From the NCBI RefSeq assembly GCF_000969445.1, contig NZ_JZEY01000054.1, positions 372,001 to 436,000 of the forward strand: a DNA stretch of 64,000 nucleotides. The letters are read 5' to 3'. Position 1 is the stretch's first letter. Each line of letters starts with the position of its first letter. Of this stretch, positions 8,970 to 17,886 are shown piece after piece. Origin of the DNA: Devosia chinhatensis. Its GTDB lineage: Bacteria; Pseudomonadota; Alphaproteobacteria; Rhizobiales; Devosiaceae. The notes below the pieces were generated by a model. That model was not told the origin of the DNA. It worked only from the letters and a program-made list of their open reading frames with translations, and ran no database searches. Both the position numbers and the translations under genes were made by a program.

Positions 8970-10295
8970 ATGGCCCAGTACGACGTGATTTTCAAGAACG
9001 CCACGCTGGTCAACCATGATGGCGAGGGCCTGGCCGACATTGCGGTCAAGGATGGACGGATCGCCGCGCTCGGCACCATCGAGGGCAGCGCCGCCGAGAT
9101 CGTCGATTGCAGCGGCCTCCACATCCTGCCCGGCGTGATCGATACTCAGGTGCATTTTCGGGAGCCCGGCCTGACGCACAAGGAAGACCTCGAAAGCGGC
9201 TCGCGCGGCGCGGTCATGGGCGGGGTGACGGGCGTGTTCGAAATGCCCAATACCAATCCGCTGACCACGACGCGCGAAACCTTCGAGGCCAAGATCGCCG
9301 CCGGTACCGATCGCATGCATTGCGACTTCGCCTTTTATATCGGCGGCACCCACGAAAATGTCGGCGAGCTTGCCGTTCTGGAAAAGCTCCCGGGCTGCGC
9401 GGGCGTCAAGGTGTTCATGGGCTCGTCCACCGGCTCGCTACTGGTACAGGACGATGCGGGGGTGGAGGCGATCCTGCGGGCGATTTCACGCCGCGCCGCC
9501 TTCCACTCGGAAGACGAATACATGCTCGAAGACCGCAAGGGCCTGCGTGTCGAGGGCGATCCGTCCAGCCATCCGGTCTGGCGCTCGCCGGAAGTGGCGA
9601 TGAGCTGCACGACGCGGCTGGTGAACTTGGCGCGCAAGACCGGCAAGCGCATCCATGTGCTGCATATTTCGACCAAGGAAGAGATGGTCTATCTGGCCGA
9701 CCACAAGGACGTGGCGAGCGTCGAGGTGACCCCGCACCACCTGACGCTGGATGAAACGGCCTATACCCGGCTGGGCACCTATGCGCAGATGAACCCGCCC
9801 GTGCGCGACCGGGATCATCGCGAGGGCATCTGGAAGGGTGTCGCCAATGGCGTTGCTGACATCCTTGGCTCCGACCATGCGCCGCATACGCGCGAGGAAA
9901 AGGATCATCCCTATCCGCAGAGCCATTCGGGCATGACCGGGGTGCAGACGCTGGTGCCGACCATGCTCGACCACGTCAATGCCGGGCGGCTGAGCCTGCA
10001 GCGTTTCGTCGACATGACCAGTCACGGGCCCAATCGCCTGTTCGGCATCGCCAACAAGGGCCGGATCGCCGTGGGCTACGACGCCGACCTCACCATCGTC
10101 GACATGAAGCGGCGCGAAACCATCACCAATGACTGGATCGAAAGCCGCGCCGGCTGGACGCCCTATGATGGGGTGACGGTGACCGGCTGGCCGGTGGGCA
10201 CGGTGGTGCGCGGCCACAAAGTGATGTGGCAGGGCGAATTGCTGACCCCCAACAAGGGCCAGCCCATGCGCTTCCTCGAGGCTCTGGCCGGGTAG
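8970..10295 (+). CDS. pyrC: dihydroorotase
   Basis: Zinc amidohydrolase that cyclises carbamoyl-aspartate to dihydroorotate in pyrimidine synthesis. The ATG at 8970 gives 441 residues beginning MAQYDVIFKNATLVN; the longer open frame upstream is antisense to ygfZ and was discarded. Key features are the metal-binding VHFREPG (His-x-Arg variant of HxH), KVFMGSSTG (carboxylated Lys candidate), HSEDE, HVLHIST, TPHHL and ILGSDHAPH (catalytic Asp). This is the longer class I/RSP-type enzyme (often annotated pyrC or AllB-like). Allantoinase is an alternative, but no allantoin genes are nearby. Confidence 0.85.
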   Translation: MAQYDVIFKNATLVNHDGEGLADIAVKDGRIAALGTIEGSAAEIVDCSGLHILPGVIDTQVHFREPGLTHKEDLESGSRGAVMGGVTGVFEMPNTNPLTTTRETFEAKIAAGTDRMHCDFAFYIGGTHENVGELAVLEKLPGCAGVKVFMGSSTGSLLVQDDAGVEAILRAISRRAAFHSEDEYMLEDRKGLRVEGDPSSHPVWRSPEVAMSCTTRLVNLARKTGKRIHVLHISTKEEMVYLADHKDVASVEVTPHHLTLDETAYTRLGTYAQMNPPVRDRDHREGIWKGVANGVADILGSDHAPHTREEKDHPYPQSHSGMTGVQTLVPTMLDHVNAGRLSLQRFVDMTSHGPNRLFGIANKGRIAVGYDADLTIVDMKRRETITNDWIESRAGWTPYDGVTVTGWPVGTVVRGHKVMWQGELLTPNKGQPMRFLEALAG

Positions 10296-10401
10296 ACCCC
10301 CGGCGCGGCGCAATGGATACAATTTTATCGTAAGGGGAAGGATCGACCTAACCGGGCGGGGGTAGCTTCGCGCCAACACCAGCGCAAGCAATGTCGTTCC
10401 C

Positions 10402-11256
10402 ATGCCGTCAATCATCCGCAATTCCCTGGCCGCCAAGGTTTTCCTGGTCTGTTTCCTGACCATCCACCTGCCGCTGATCGCGCTCATCGTCTATCTGGGG
10501 CTGGGGCGGCCATCCGACCCGCTGCCGATCCTCGTGGTGGCGCTGCTGGCGACGCTGTTGGGAGCGGTACTTTCGTTCCTGGCGGTCTATCAATTGGTCA
10601 GTCCGATCGACCGGCTGATCCGGGCGGTGGATCGCTACCAACAGGACGGGATCGAGCCCTTCGTCGAAGTGCGCGGCAGCGACGGGATCAAGCGGCTGGC
10701 CGAAAAGGTGCTGGGGCTGGTGCGATCCCACGAGCGCTCGCTCGCCGTGCTCAAGCGGCAGGCCAACAGCGATTCCCTCACCGGGCTGGGCAATCGACGC
10801 TGGCTGCAGAATGCGGTTTCCATCGAAATCAACCGCGCCACGCGACGTGGCCAGGCGGTCTGGGTGATCGCTTTCGACCTCGACCATTTCAAGGACATCA
10901 ACGACCGCTTCGGCCATGCTGCGGGCGACGAAGTGCTGATGATCGTGGCCGAGGTGACGCAGCGCCAGTTGCGGCCCTATGACCTCATCGCCAGGATCGG
11001 CGGCGAGGAGTTCTGCGTGGTGGCCACGGACGACAGTCTCGAATTCGGACTATTGGCCGCCGAACGCATCCGCAGCGCCATCGAGGGCTGGCGGCCGAGC
11101 CTGGGGGGCGAGCCGCACACGATAACGGCCAGCTTTGGCGTGCATCGCGGCGACCCGGCCGTGGAAACATTTGCCGAAATGCTCCGCGCCGCCGACAAGA
11201 ACCTCTACGACGCCAAGACGCGTGGCCGGAACCAGGTCGTGGGCGCCAGTCTCTAG
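10402..11256 (+). CDS. membrane diguanylate cyclase (GGDEF)
   Basis: Synthesises cyclic-di-GMP from two GTP. The N-terminus has two membrane segments (about residues 10-30 and 38-60) with no sizeable periplasmic sensor, then a HAMP-like stretch (VSPIDRLIRAVDRYQQDG). The GGDEF domain at about 115-280 keeps the active-site GGEEF at 200-204, the DLDHFKDIND metal/base segment and an intact allosteric inhibition site, RPYD at 191-194, exactly five residues upstream. The enzyme is therefore predicted to be active and product-inhibited. No EAL domain is attached. Single gene convergent with an exported protein. Confidence 0.92.
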   Translation: MPSIIRNSLAAKVFLVCFLTIHLPLIALIVYLGLGRPSDPLPILVVALLATLLGAVLSFLAVYQLVSPIDRLIRAVDRYQQDGIEPFVEVRGSDGIKRLAEKVLGLVRSHERSLAVLKRQANSDSLTGLGNRRWLQNAVSIEINRATRRGQAVWVIAFDLDHFKDINDRFGHAAGDEVLMIVAEVTQRQLRPYDLIARIGGEEFCVVATDDSLEFGLLAAERIRSAIEGWRPSLGGEPHTITASFGVHRGDPAVETFAEMLRAADKNLYDAKTRGRNQVVGASL

Positions 11257-11275
11257 GCGTGCAGGCGCCGCAGGC

Positions 11276-11827
11276 TCAATCGCCAGCCACGAAGGCGGAC
11301 CAGTCACCGGCCTCGTTGATCACGGTGCGCCAGTAATACCAGGCGCCGAATTGCTTGAGCTCCTCGATCTGGGCGCTGTCGAGCAGGCGATAGGCGTCGA
11401 CCTGCTGCTCTGGCGTCAGGGAATCGGGAGGAAGTTCGGCGAGGTACGGCCAGATGTAATTGGTCTGCCCGCCGCTGTCGGGATAGAAGGCATAGGGCTG
11501 ATCGAAGAGGTCGATCAGCAGGCCCAGGATCTGGCGACCATCATCGTCCTCGGACGCGTCCTTGAGATAATCGACGGCGTCCTCGGGGTTCCCGAAGCTC
11601 ACATTGGGAGGCGATGCCTGCGCCTCGACCAAAGCGCGAAGCTCTTCGATATCGCCGCTGCGCGCCGCATCGATCAAAGCCTGCCGCTTGGCGCGAACGG
11701 GCTCGGGTAGGGCGGAAATGTCATCGCTGATTTCCGGCTCGGGCCATTGCGGGGTCTCCGCTGTCTCCTGCGCGAGGGCGGGCAGGCAAAGAGCAAGGCT
11801 GGCTGCGAGGACGAGGGTTTTGCGCAT
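11276..11827 (-). CDS. exported hypothetical protein with ankyrin-like segment
   Basis: A 183-residue protein with a clean signal peptide (MRKTLVLAASLALCLPALAQ). The mature N-terminus contains ALIDAARSGDIEELRALVEA, which resembles the helix pair of one ankyrin repeat, followed by an acidic domain rich in Asp, Tyr and Trp (YIWPYLAELPP, YYWRTVINEAGDW). Periplasmic location is predicted. No enzymatic motif was recognised. It shares a strand with two further small genes of unknown function, but the spacing does not prove an operon. Confidence 0.65.
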   Translation of the reverse strand: MRKTLVLAASLALCLPALAQETAETPQWPEPEISDDISALPEPVRAKRQALIDAARSGDIEELRALVEAQASPPNVSFGNPEDAVDYLKDASEDDDGRQILGLLIDLFDQPYAFYPDSGGQTNYIWPYLAELPPDSLTPEQQVDAYRLLDSAQIEELKQFGAWYYWRTVINEAGDWSAFVAGD

Positions 11828-11889
11828 GGGCGATTCTCCTGTGTGGAGGAAACGCTAGGGCGGGCATGCGTCGAGGATAAGGCGAAAGC

Positions 11890-12165
11890 CTATTGCAGGA
11901 TGCGCTCGAGATTGTACTCGCCATTGCGGATCCGCTCGGGCAATTGCTCCATAAGATCGGCAGTGGCCTCGTCGCCATGCAGGCGCACGAAGGTGGCAAG
12001 GGCCGCAAAAAGCGAAGCATGGGCCAGCGACGCGCTTTCCAGGCCATCTTCTTCCGCGCTGTTCCAGGCCTCGGCGAGATATTCGAGCGCCAGTTGACGC
12101 TCGGCCTGATGGTCGAACGGACCAAGGCCGGATGCGGGCGAGAAGATGGATTTGGTGGTGCTCAT
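11890..12165 (-). CDS. small hypothetical protein
   Basis: Ninety-one residues starting MSTTKSIFSPAS; the frame is open upstream to 12216, but the ATG at 12165 starts a compact, soluble, largely helical sequence (HQAERQLALEYLAEAWNSAEEDG). It has no signal peptide or membrane segment. The composition and charge pattern suggest a helical bundle of the kind seen in short conserved Hyphomicrobiales proteins. No function is known to me. Confidence 0.6.
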   Translation of the reverse strand: MSTTKSIFSPASGLGPFDHQAERQLALEYLAEAWNSAEEDGLESASLAHASLFAALATFVRLHGDEATADLMEQLPERIRNGEYNLERILQ

Positions 12166-12258
12166 GGCTCCCGCATAACATGCGTATCCGGGGCGGGCGC
12201 GGCAGAAGTAATGCAAAGGTTAATGCGCTGTAGGCAATTCTACCAGGGCGTTAACGCT

Positions 12259-12651
12259 TCATTCGGCAAAGCGCGTATGGATCTCGCGGGAGAGCTTTTG
12301 CGCCTCGAACAATAGCCGTGTCAGCGCTTCGCGCGAGGCCGGCGTGCAATTGCGATGGAAGCGCGAAAAGGCGGTGTAGCCGCCGTTGAAGGCCCCGGCG
12401 AGACGCTGGCGGCGATCCTCGTCGGGCTCGTCCAGCTCGATCAGGTCCGCCATCTGCGCCCGCCAGTCCTCGGTGCCGGCCTTGCAGAGCGGCTGCAGGA
12501 AATAGAGACTGCCCATGATTTCGGACAGTCGTTCCATCTGCCGCTGATAGGGCGGGTCCACCGCCAGACTTGGAGCCGAAAAGGCAAGGGCGAGCCCCAG
12601 CGCAAGAAGCGGGCGGCAGAACTGGAAAAGGGGTCGGGCAGCGACGGTCAT
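12259..12651 (-). CDS. TIGR02301 family exported protein
   Basis: A 130-residue exported protein matching the TIGR02301 family of conserved alphaproteobacterial proteins of unknown function: PPYQRQMERLSEIMGSLYFLQPLC, then a Cys in KAGTEDWRAQM and the RFHRNCTPASREALTRLLFEA motif. The signal peptide begins at the ATG at 12651 (MTVAARPLFQF); the upstream start at 12690 would overlap the NUDIX gene and adds non-conserved residues. The two conserved cysteines could pair in the periplasm. Placed directly downstream of a NUDIX gene. Confidence 0.72.
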   Translation of the reverse strand: MTVAARPLFQFCRPLLALGLALAFSAPSLAVDPPYQRQMERLSEIMGSLYFLQPLCKAGTEDWRAQMADLIELDEPDEDRRQRLAGAFNGGYTAFSRFHRNCTPASREALTRLLFEAQKLSREIHTRFAE

Positions 12652-12659
12652 GTCGCCTT

Positions 12660-13061
12660 CTACCAGTTCTGGCCGAGGACGCGAAAGCATTGCGTGATCA
12701 CGTCATCGAGGCGGGACGTGGTGCGCAGGGCCAGCAGCATGCCCGGATCGGCCCATTTGTGGTCGGCGATCTCGTCGCTGGGGCGAATCGTGCCGATATA
12801 ATCGGTGGTGGTGTAGACGGCCAGCCGATAGGTGCCGTCCCGGCCCAGCGCCTGGGTGACGACATGGCGCGGATTGCGCACCGTCAGGGCGAGTTCTTCC
12901 TGGACTTCGCGGATGGCGCATTGCTCGATGGTTTCGCCCGGGTCCATGCGGCCGCCAGGAAAGGTCCACAGGTTCTGGTAGGGGGCGAGCGCCCGCTTGA
13001 TCAGCAGGATCTTGCCGTGGCGCACGATGCCGACACTGGCTGCATTGGGTTGGTCATTCAT
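12660..13061 (-). CDS. NUDIX hydrolase
   Basis: A 133-residue single-domain NUDIX hydrolase that cleaves a nucleoside diphosphate linked to some moiety X. The NUDIX box fits the consensus well (GGRMDPGETIEQCAIREVQEEL; Glu ligands in REVQEE), placed at residues 33-54. The N-terminal strand IVRHGKILLIKRALAPYQNLWTFPGG is typical of the ADP-ribose pyrophosphatase/MutT-like group. Substrate cannot be assigned. The start is 68 bases from the divergent SRAP gene, so the two share a promoter region. Confidence 0.9.
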   Translation of the reverse strand: MNDQPNAASVGIVRHGKILLIKRALAPYQNLWTFPGGRMDPGETIEQCAIREVQEELALTVRNPRHVVTQALGRDGTYRLAVYTTTDYIGTIRPSDEIADHKWADPGMLLALRTTSRLDDVITQCFRVLGQNW

Positions 13062-13129
13062 GGCGGGGGAGCCGGGTTTGCGATTCGTCCTGCAAGAGAT
13101 TACCTCTGCATTGGTAAAGGAGACACGTC

Positions 13130-13879
13130 ATGTGCGGACGCTATGCCTCGACCCTGCCGCCCGAAATGATGGTCGCGCTGTTCAAGCTGCTCAAGTCGAT
13201 CGACATGGTGCCGCGCTTCAACATCGCCCCCACCCAGCCCATCGTGGCCATCTGGGAAGGCGAGGGGCGGCGGGAGCCGCATTTTGCCCGCTGGGGCCTC
13301 GTGCCGTCCTGGGTCAAGGATCCGCGCGAATTCCCGCTGCTGGTCAATGCCAGGGCCGAGACCATGGCCGACAAGCCCGCCTTTCGCGACCCGCTCAAGC
13401 ATGGTCGCTGCATCGTGCCGGCCAGCGGCTATTACGAATGGCATACGGGGCCCGACAAGCAGAAGCGGCCCTATTACATCACCCGCGCCGACGGTCAGCC
13501 CCTGGCCCTGGCGGGTTTATATGCCACCTGGAGCGGGCCGGAGGGGGAAGAGGTGGATTCGGTGGCCACCATCACCGTTCCGGCCAACGCGCAATTGTCG
13601 GTCGTGCACGATCGCATGCCGGCCATCCTGCTCGACGCGGAGAGTCAGGATGCCTGGCTCAATGTACGAGAGGTGCGGGCAAGGGAGGCGGCGCAACTGG
13701 CGCTGCCGCTTGCCGATGGCGTGCTGAAATTCCATCCCGTTTCGACGCGGGTCAATTCGGCGCGCGACGATGATCCGGGGCTGATCGAGCCGGTGAGCGA
13801 CGAGGCGCCGATGCCGGAGGCCAAGCCGGCGCGGACGAAAAAGGTTGCCGGCGGCGGCGGACAGATGGATCTGTTCTAG
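13130..13879 (+). CDS. SOS response-associated peptidase (SRAP, YedK/HMCES)
   Basis: Protects abasic sites in single-stranded DNA by forming a covalent thiazolidine crosslink through Cys2. The 249-residue protein begins MCGRYAS, giving the required Cys2 after Met removal, and has the conserved RFNIAPTQP, ARAETMADKPAF (active-site region), RCIVPASGYYEW (Glu in EW) and HDRMPAIL (catalytic His). The start at 13130 follows a strong AAAGGAG site. The C-terminal 30 residues are a basic, low-complexity tail ending GGGGQMDLF. Confidence 0.93.
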   Translation: MCGRYASTLPPEMMVALFKLLKSIDMVPRFNIAPTQPIVAIWEGEGRREPHFARWGLVPSWVKDPREFPLLVNARAETMADKPAFRDPLKHGRCIVPASGYYEWHTGPDKQKRPYYITRADGQPLALAGLYATWSGPEGEEVDSVATITVPANAQLSVVHDRMPAILLDAESQDAWLNVREVRAREAAQLALPLADGVLKFHPVSTRVNSARDDDPGLIEPVSDEAPMPEAKPARTKKVAGGGGQMDLF

Positions 13880-14439
13880 ACGCCGATGTCGAAATAGCCC
13901 AGCGCGTCGCCGATGGCCTCTTCTTCGTAGCCGAGATGGCTGAGCAGCACCTTTTCGAGCGCACGGAACACGCTGACCGCGTCGTCGAAATTGCTGCGAC
14001 CTGGGGCCTCGGAGAGCCGGATCAGCGCGTCGATCAGCTGTTCGAGCAATTGGTGCACGATGACGTGCTCGGCCTGGAGCCGATCGGCAATGGCCTTGAA
14101 GGCCGGGCCTTTCGCCGCGATCGACGGGAAGATCATCTGGTCTTCGATCGAGTGGTGGCCATGCACGAACTGGCAATATTGCCCGCACAGGGTGCCGAAC
14201 CGGCGATAATTGGAAACCATGACCAGATCGGCGGTCTCGGCGCGGACCTGGTCGGGTGTCGCCTCGCCGGCCGCGGCGCGCTCGATCAGGCGCCCGAGCA
14301 CCTCCATGTTCTCGCGCAGGTGATCGTGGATCATGCGCAGGTGCTGGCCGGGACGCTTCTGCGCCTCGGTTATACCGGGAAGGGCCGGAATGGCGGGACG
14401 GGTGGCGTCGTCGAGAAATTGTATGTCTTTGAGCAGCAT
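13876..14439 (-). CDS. hemerythrin-domain protein
   Basis: A 187-residue protein with a hemerythrin HHE fold expected to bind a di-iron centre. Candidate ligands occur as HDHLREN, HGHHSIEDQM (HxxxE), EHVIVHQL and SHLGYEEE (HxxxE). The ATG at 14439 was chosen because the frame upstream is antisense to the flavoenzyme gene. The function may be oxygen, nitric oxide or iron handling; the context gives no clue. Ends convergently, 4 bases overlapping the SRAP gene. Confidence 0.85.
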   Translation of the reverse strand: MLLKDIQFLDDATRPAIPALPGITEAQKRPGQHLRMIHDHLRENMEVLGRLIERAAAGEATPDQVRAETADLVMVSNYRRFGTLCGQYCQFVHGHHSIEDQMIFPSIAAKGPAFKAIADRLQAEHVIVHQLLEQLIDALIRLSEAPGRSNFDDAVSVFRALEKVLLSHLGYEEEAIGDALGYFDIGV

Positions 14440-14522
14440 GGGCCAACAGATGGGGCGATGTGCGCCCGCGATCAAGAAGGCACAGGGGAGTGACCGGGTG
14501 CGGACAAGCGCTGCCGTCAGTC

Positions 14523-15947
14523 TTATGGCGCGGCGCGAAGCATCTTGCCCGGATTGAGAATGCCCTTGGGATCGAGCGCGGTCTTGATGGCGCGCATCAT
14601 CTCGAGCGCCACCGGGTCCTTGACCCGCTCCAGCAGGTCCACCTTGAGCTGACCGATGCCGTGCTCGGCCGAGACCGAGCCGCCATGGCGCAGCACGACC
14701 TCGTAGATGGCTTCGTGCATGGCCTCGTCGAACTCGGCCATGAAGGCCTTCGGATCGGCGCCCAGCGGCATGGAGAAATTGAAATGGATATTGCCGTCGC
14801 CCATGTGGCCGAAAGGCACGGGGCGAATGCCCGGCACGAGCTTTTCGGCGGCAGCCGAACCTTCGGCGATGAGGGCCGGGATGGCGGCGATGGGCACGGA
14901 AACGTCGTGCTTGATCGAGGCGCCTTCGCGGGACTGGCACTCGCTCATCTGTTCTCGAAAGGCCCACATGCGGGTGCGGTCGGCAAGACTTTCGGCGAGC
15001 ACGGCGTCGGAGATGAGGCCGGCCTCGAACGCGGCTTCGAGGCTCGATTGCAAGGCGCCGGGCGCGGTGCCGGCCATGCGGGTAAGCTCGATCAGCGCGT
15101 ACCAGGGTGAGGCGCTGGCGGTCGGGTCGCGGTCGAGCATGTTGTGGCGCAGCTGGAAATCGAGCCCGATCCAGGGGATCAGCTCGAAGGCATTGAGGCG
15201 CGCGCCGGCGCGCTGGCGCATGAGCTGGAACATCTCGAGCGCCGCCTGCGGCGAGGCGACGTTGACGAGCGCGGTCTCATAATCCTCGGGGAGCGGATAA
15301 AGCTTGAGGCTCGCGGCGGTGATGATGCCGAGCGTGCCCTCGGCACCGACCAGGAGGTCCTTGAGATCGTAGCCGGTATTGTCCTTCTTGAGGGCGTTGA
15401 GCCCGCGATAAAGCCGCCCATCGGCCAGCACCGCCTCGACGCCGAGGGTGAGTTCGCGCGCATTGCCATAGGCCAGGACATTGACGCCCCCGGCATTGGA
15501 GGACAGCACGCCCCCGATACGGGCCGAGCCCTGCGAGGCCAGCCAGAGCGGGAACATGGCCCCGGCGTCCTCGGCTGCCTTGTGGGCGGTTTCGAGAATG
15601 ACGCCGGCCTCGGCAACCATCACCCCGGCGGCCAGGTCGAGCGAGCGGATGCGGTCGAGCTTTTGCAGGCTGAGGATCACCTCGCCGCCCGAGCGGGGCA
15701 CCTGTGCGCCGACGAGGCCGGTATTGCCTCCCTGGGGGATGATGGCAACGCCATGCGCATGCGCCCAGGCCATCACGGCCTGCACGGCGGCAAGATCGGG
15801 CGGGGTGACCACGGCAGCGGCGGGCACATGAAAGCGCTTGCGCGGCTCGTTGAGCCAGGCCCCCATATGGGTCGCATCCGTCACCAGATTGTCGCTGCCG
15901 ACAAGGTCGGCAAGGGCGGAAGCGATTTCGGCGGTGCTGAGGGGCAT
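14523..15947 (-). CDS. FAD-binding oxidoreductase, GlcD/D-2-hydroxyacid dehydrogenase family
   Basis: A 474-residue flavoenzyme of the PCMH type that oxidises a 2-hydroxy acid (D-lactate, D-2-hydroxyglutarate or glycolate in characterised relatives). FAD-binding motifs are IIPQGGNTGLVGAQ and ASQGSARIGGVLSSNAGG; the C-terminal cap domain carries the metal-binding GHMGDGNIHFN and SAEHGIGQLK. The ATG at 15947 (MPLSTAEIASALADLVG) is the natural start; the 43 residues upstream in the open frame lack conservation. It is divergent from a histidine phosphatase. The precise substrate is not deducible. Confidence 0.9.
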   Translation of the reverse strand: MPLSTAEIASALADLVGSDNLVTDATHMGAWLNEPRKRFHVPAAAVVTPPDLAAVQAVMAWAHAHGVAIIPQGGNTGLVGAQVPRSGGEVILSLQKLDRIRSLDLAAGVMVAEAGVILETAHKAAEDAGAMFPLWLASQGSARIGGVLSSNAGGVNVLAYGNARELTLGVEAVLADGRLYRGLNALKKDNTGYDLKDLLVGAEGTLGIITAASLKLYPLPEDYETALVNVASPQAALEMFQLMRQRAGARLNAFELIPWIGLDFQLRHNMLDRDPTASASPWYALIELTRMAGTAPGALQSSLEAAFEAGLISDAVLAESLADRTRMWAFREQMSECQSREGASIKHDVSVPIAAIPALIAEGSAAAEKLVPGIRPVPFGHMGDGNIHFNFSMPLGADPKAFMAEFDEAMHEAIYEVVLRHGGSVSAEHGIGQLKVDLLERVKDPVALEMMRAIKTALDPKGILNPGKMLRAAP

Positions 15948-16068
15948 GACAAATCCGGAAAGCTGGACAGATATGCGGGCGGCGACCTTGTTCGCCCGTA
16001 ACACCATGTGCCACAAGCAACAGGTCGACTCCAGCATGAGGACGCGCGACGACGCCGCGCGAGATGCC

Positions 16069-16689
16069 ATGACCACCCTTGTCTGGCCGGAAATTTACTT
16101 CATCCGGCATGGTGAAACGCCCTGGAACGCCGAGCGCCGCTATCAGGGGCGCAAGGATATTCCCCTCAACGACAAGGGCAGAGGCCAGGCTAGCCAGAAC
16201 GGCAAGACCTTGGCGGCCCTGTTCGCGGCGCGCGGCATCGACCCCACCAGCTTTGAATGGCACGCCTCCCCGCTGGGGCGCACGCGCGAAACCATGGACA
16301 GGGTACGGCTGGGATTTTCCCAGCACCTGCCCGATGTGCAATATGACGTGCGGCTGATGGAAATCAGCTTCGGTGTGCTCGAAGGCAGCCTGCACGACGA
16401 ATTGCCCGCCAACATGGCCGTGGCGCCCGGCGCGCGCGATGAAACCTATTGGGAATTCCGGCCCGAAAACGGCGAGAATTACCGCGACGTGGAAGCGCGG
16501 CTGACCGAATTTGCCGGCGTGCTCAAGGGCCCGTCGGTGGTGGTGGCGCATGGCGGCATCGCCCGGGCCTTGCGCGTCCTGATCGAGCGGGCGCCAATCG
16601 CCGAGGTCATCAACTGGGCGCCGCCCCAGGACGTGATCATGCACTTCACGCCCGGTCGCCTGGAACTGCTCGGGGCCGCCGACCTCTGA
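16069..16689 (+). CDS. histidine phosphatase family protein
   Basis: A 206-residue member of the phosphoglycerate mutase/acid phosphatase superfamily. The phosphohistidine motif is FIRHGETPWN near residue 13, with the substrate Arg in SPLGRTRETM and the second catalytic His in VVAHGGIARAL. The enzyme is too short and lacks the inserts of a dPGM glycolytic mutase, so a general or metabolite phosphatase is more likely. The ATG at 16069 begins directly before the core; an upstream in-frame ATG at 16036 is possible. It lies 53 bases before aroC on the same strand. Confidence 0.88.
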   Translation: MTTLVWPEIYFIRHGETPWNAERRYQGRKDIPLNDKGRGQASQNGKTLAALFAARGIDPTSFEWHASPLGRTRETMDRVRLGFSQHLPDVQYDVRLMEISFGVLEGSLHDELPANMAVAPGARDETYWEFRPENGENYRDVEARLTEFAGVLKGPSVVVAHGGIARALRVLIERAPIAEVINWAPPQDVIMHFTPGRLELLGAADL

Positions 16690-16742
16690 TTGACCTGCGG
16701 GCCGCGCCTGCCTAGAAAGCCGCTAAGCCAGGGGGCAGCGCC

Positions 16743-17858
16743 ATGTCTTTCAACACGTTCGGGCATCTTTTCCGGTTCACCACCTGGGGCGAAAGTCATG
16801 GGCCGGCGCTGGGCGTCGTGGTCGATGGCTGCCCGCCGGGCATTCTGCTGACCCCCGAAATCATCCAGCGCGACCTCGACCGCCGCAAGCCGGGCCAGAG
16901 CAAATACACGACCCAGCGACGCGAGCCCGACGAAGTGCGCATCCTTTCGGGCGTGTTCGAGGACGAGCGTACCGACGGGCCGCGCACCACCGGCACGCCC
17001 ATTTCGCTGATGATCGAGAACACCGACCAGCGCTCCAAGGATTATTCGGAAATCCGGGACAAGTATCGCCCGGGCCATGCCGACTTCACCTATGACCAGA
17101 AATACGGCATCCGCGATTATCGGGGCGGCGGTCGCACCTCGGCGCGCGAAACGGCGGCGCGGGTCGCAGCGGGCGCGGTGGCGCGGCAGGTACTGTCCGG
17201 CATCACCATCCGCGCCAGCCTCGTGCAGGTGGGTCCGCACAAGATCGACTACGACAATTTCGACTGGGCGCAGGTGGGCGAAAACCCCTTCTTCTGTGCC
17301 GATGCCAAGGCAGCCGCGCTCTGGGCGGATTACCTCGACGGCATCCGGAAGGACGGCAATTCGGTGGGGGCGGTAATCGAGGTGGTGGCCGAGGGCGTGC
17401 CGCCCGGCTGGGGCGCGCCGGTCTATGGCAAGCTCAGCGCCGATCTCGCTTCGGCCATGATGAGCATCAACGCGGTCAAGGCGGTGGAAATCGGCGCCGG
17501 CTTCGAGGCCGCCAGCCTCACCGGGGTCGAGAATGCCGATGAAATGCGCGCCGGACCGGAGGCGCCCTATTTCCTGTCGAACAAGGCCGGCGGCATTCTG
17601 GGCGGCATTTCCAATGGCGACCCGGTGGTGTGCCGCTTTGCGGTCAAGCCGACCTCCTCGATCCTGACGCCGCGCCAGACGGTGACGAGCGCCAACGAGG
17701 ACGCCGACATCATCACCAAGGGTCGGCACGACCCTTGCGTCGGCATCCGTGCCGTGCCGGTCGGCGAGGCAATGATGGCGCTGGTGCTGGCCGACCACAT
17801 GCTGCGCCATCGCGGCCAGACGGGCCGGGAAGCCGGCGTGGGTTTCCAGCGCAACTAG
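16743..17858 (+). CDS. aroC: chorismate synthase
   Basis: Converts EPSP to chorismate with reduced FMN, the final step of the shikimate pathway. The 371-residue protein shows the family signatures GESHGPALG (His of the active site), [18 protein letters not shown], the [11 protein letters not shown] segment (here [39 protein letters not shown]), [14 protein letters not shown] and [13 protein letters not shown]. It carries a normal start with GGGGG-type ribosome binding bases just upstream and is probably co-transcribed with the preceding phosphatase. Confidence 0.98.
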   Translation: MSFNTFGHLFRFTTWGESHGPALGVVVDGCPPGILLTPEIIQRDLDRRKPGQSKYTTQRREPDEVRILSGVFEDERTDGPRTTGTPISLMIENTDQRSKDYSEIRDKYRPGHADFTYDQKYGIRDYRGGGRTSARETAARVAAGAVARQVLSGITIRASLVQVGPHKIDYDNFDWAQVGENPFFCADAKAAALWADYLDGIRKDGNSVGAVIEVVAEGVPPGWGAPVYGKLSADLASAMMSINAVKAVEIGAGFEAASLTGVENADEMRAGPEAPYFLSNKAGGILGGISNGDPVVCRFAVKPTSSILTPRQTVTSANEDADIITKGRHDPCVGIRAVPVGEAMMALVLADHMLRHRGQTGREAGVGFQRN

Positions 17859-17886
17859 CCCCGTTCGCCTCGCCGGCGACAGGTGC

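Noticed and set aside
16479-17810. 443-codon minus-strand frame opposite aroC
   Set aside because: aroC is complete and strongly conserved; the opposite frame has no homologous segment.
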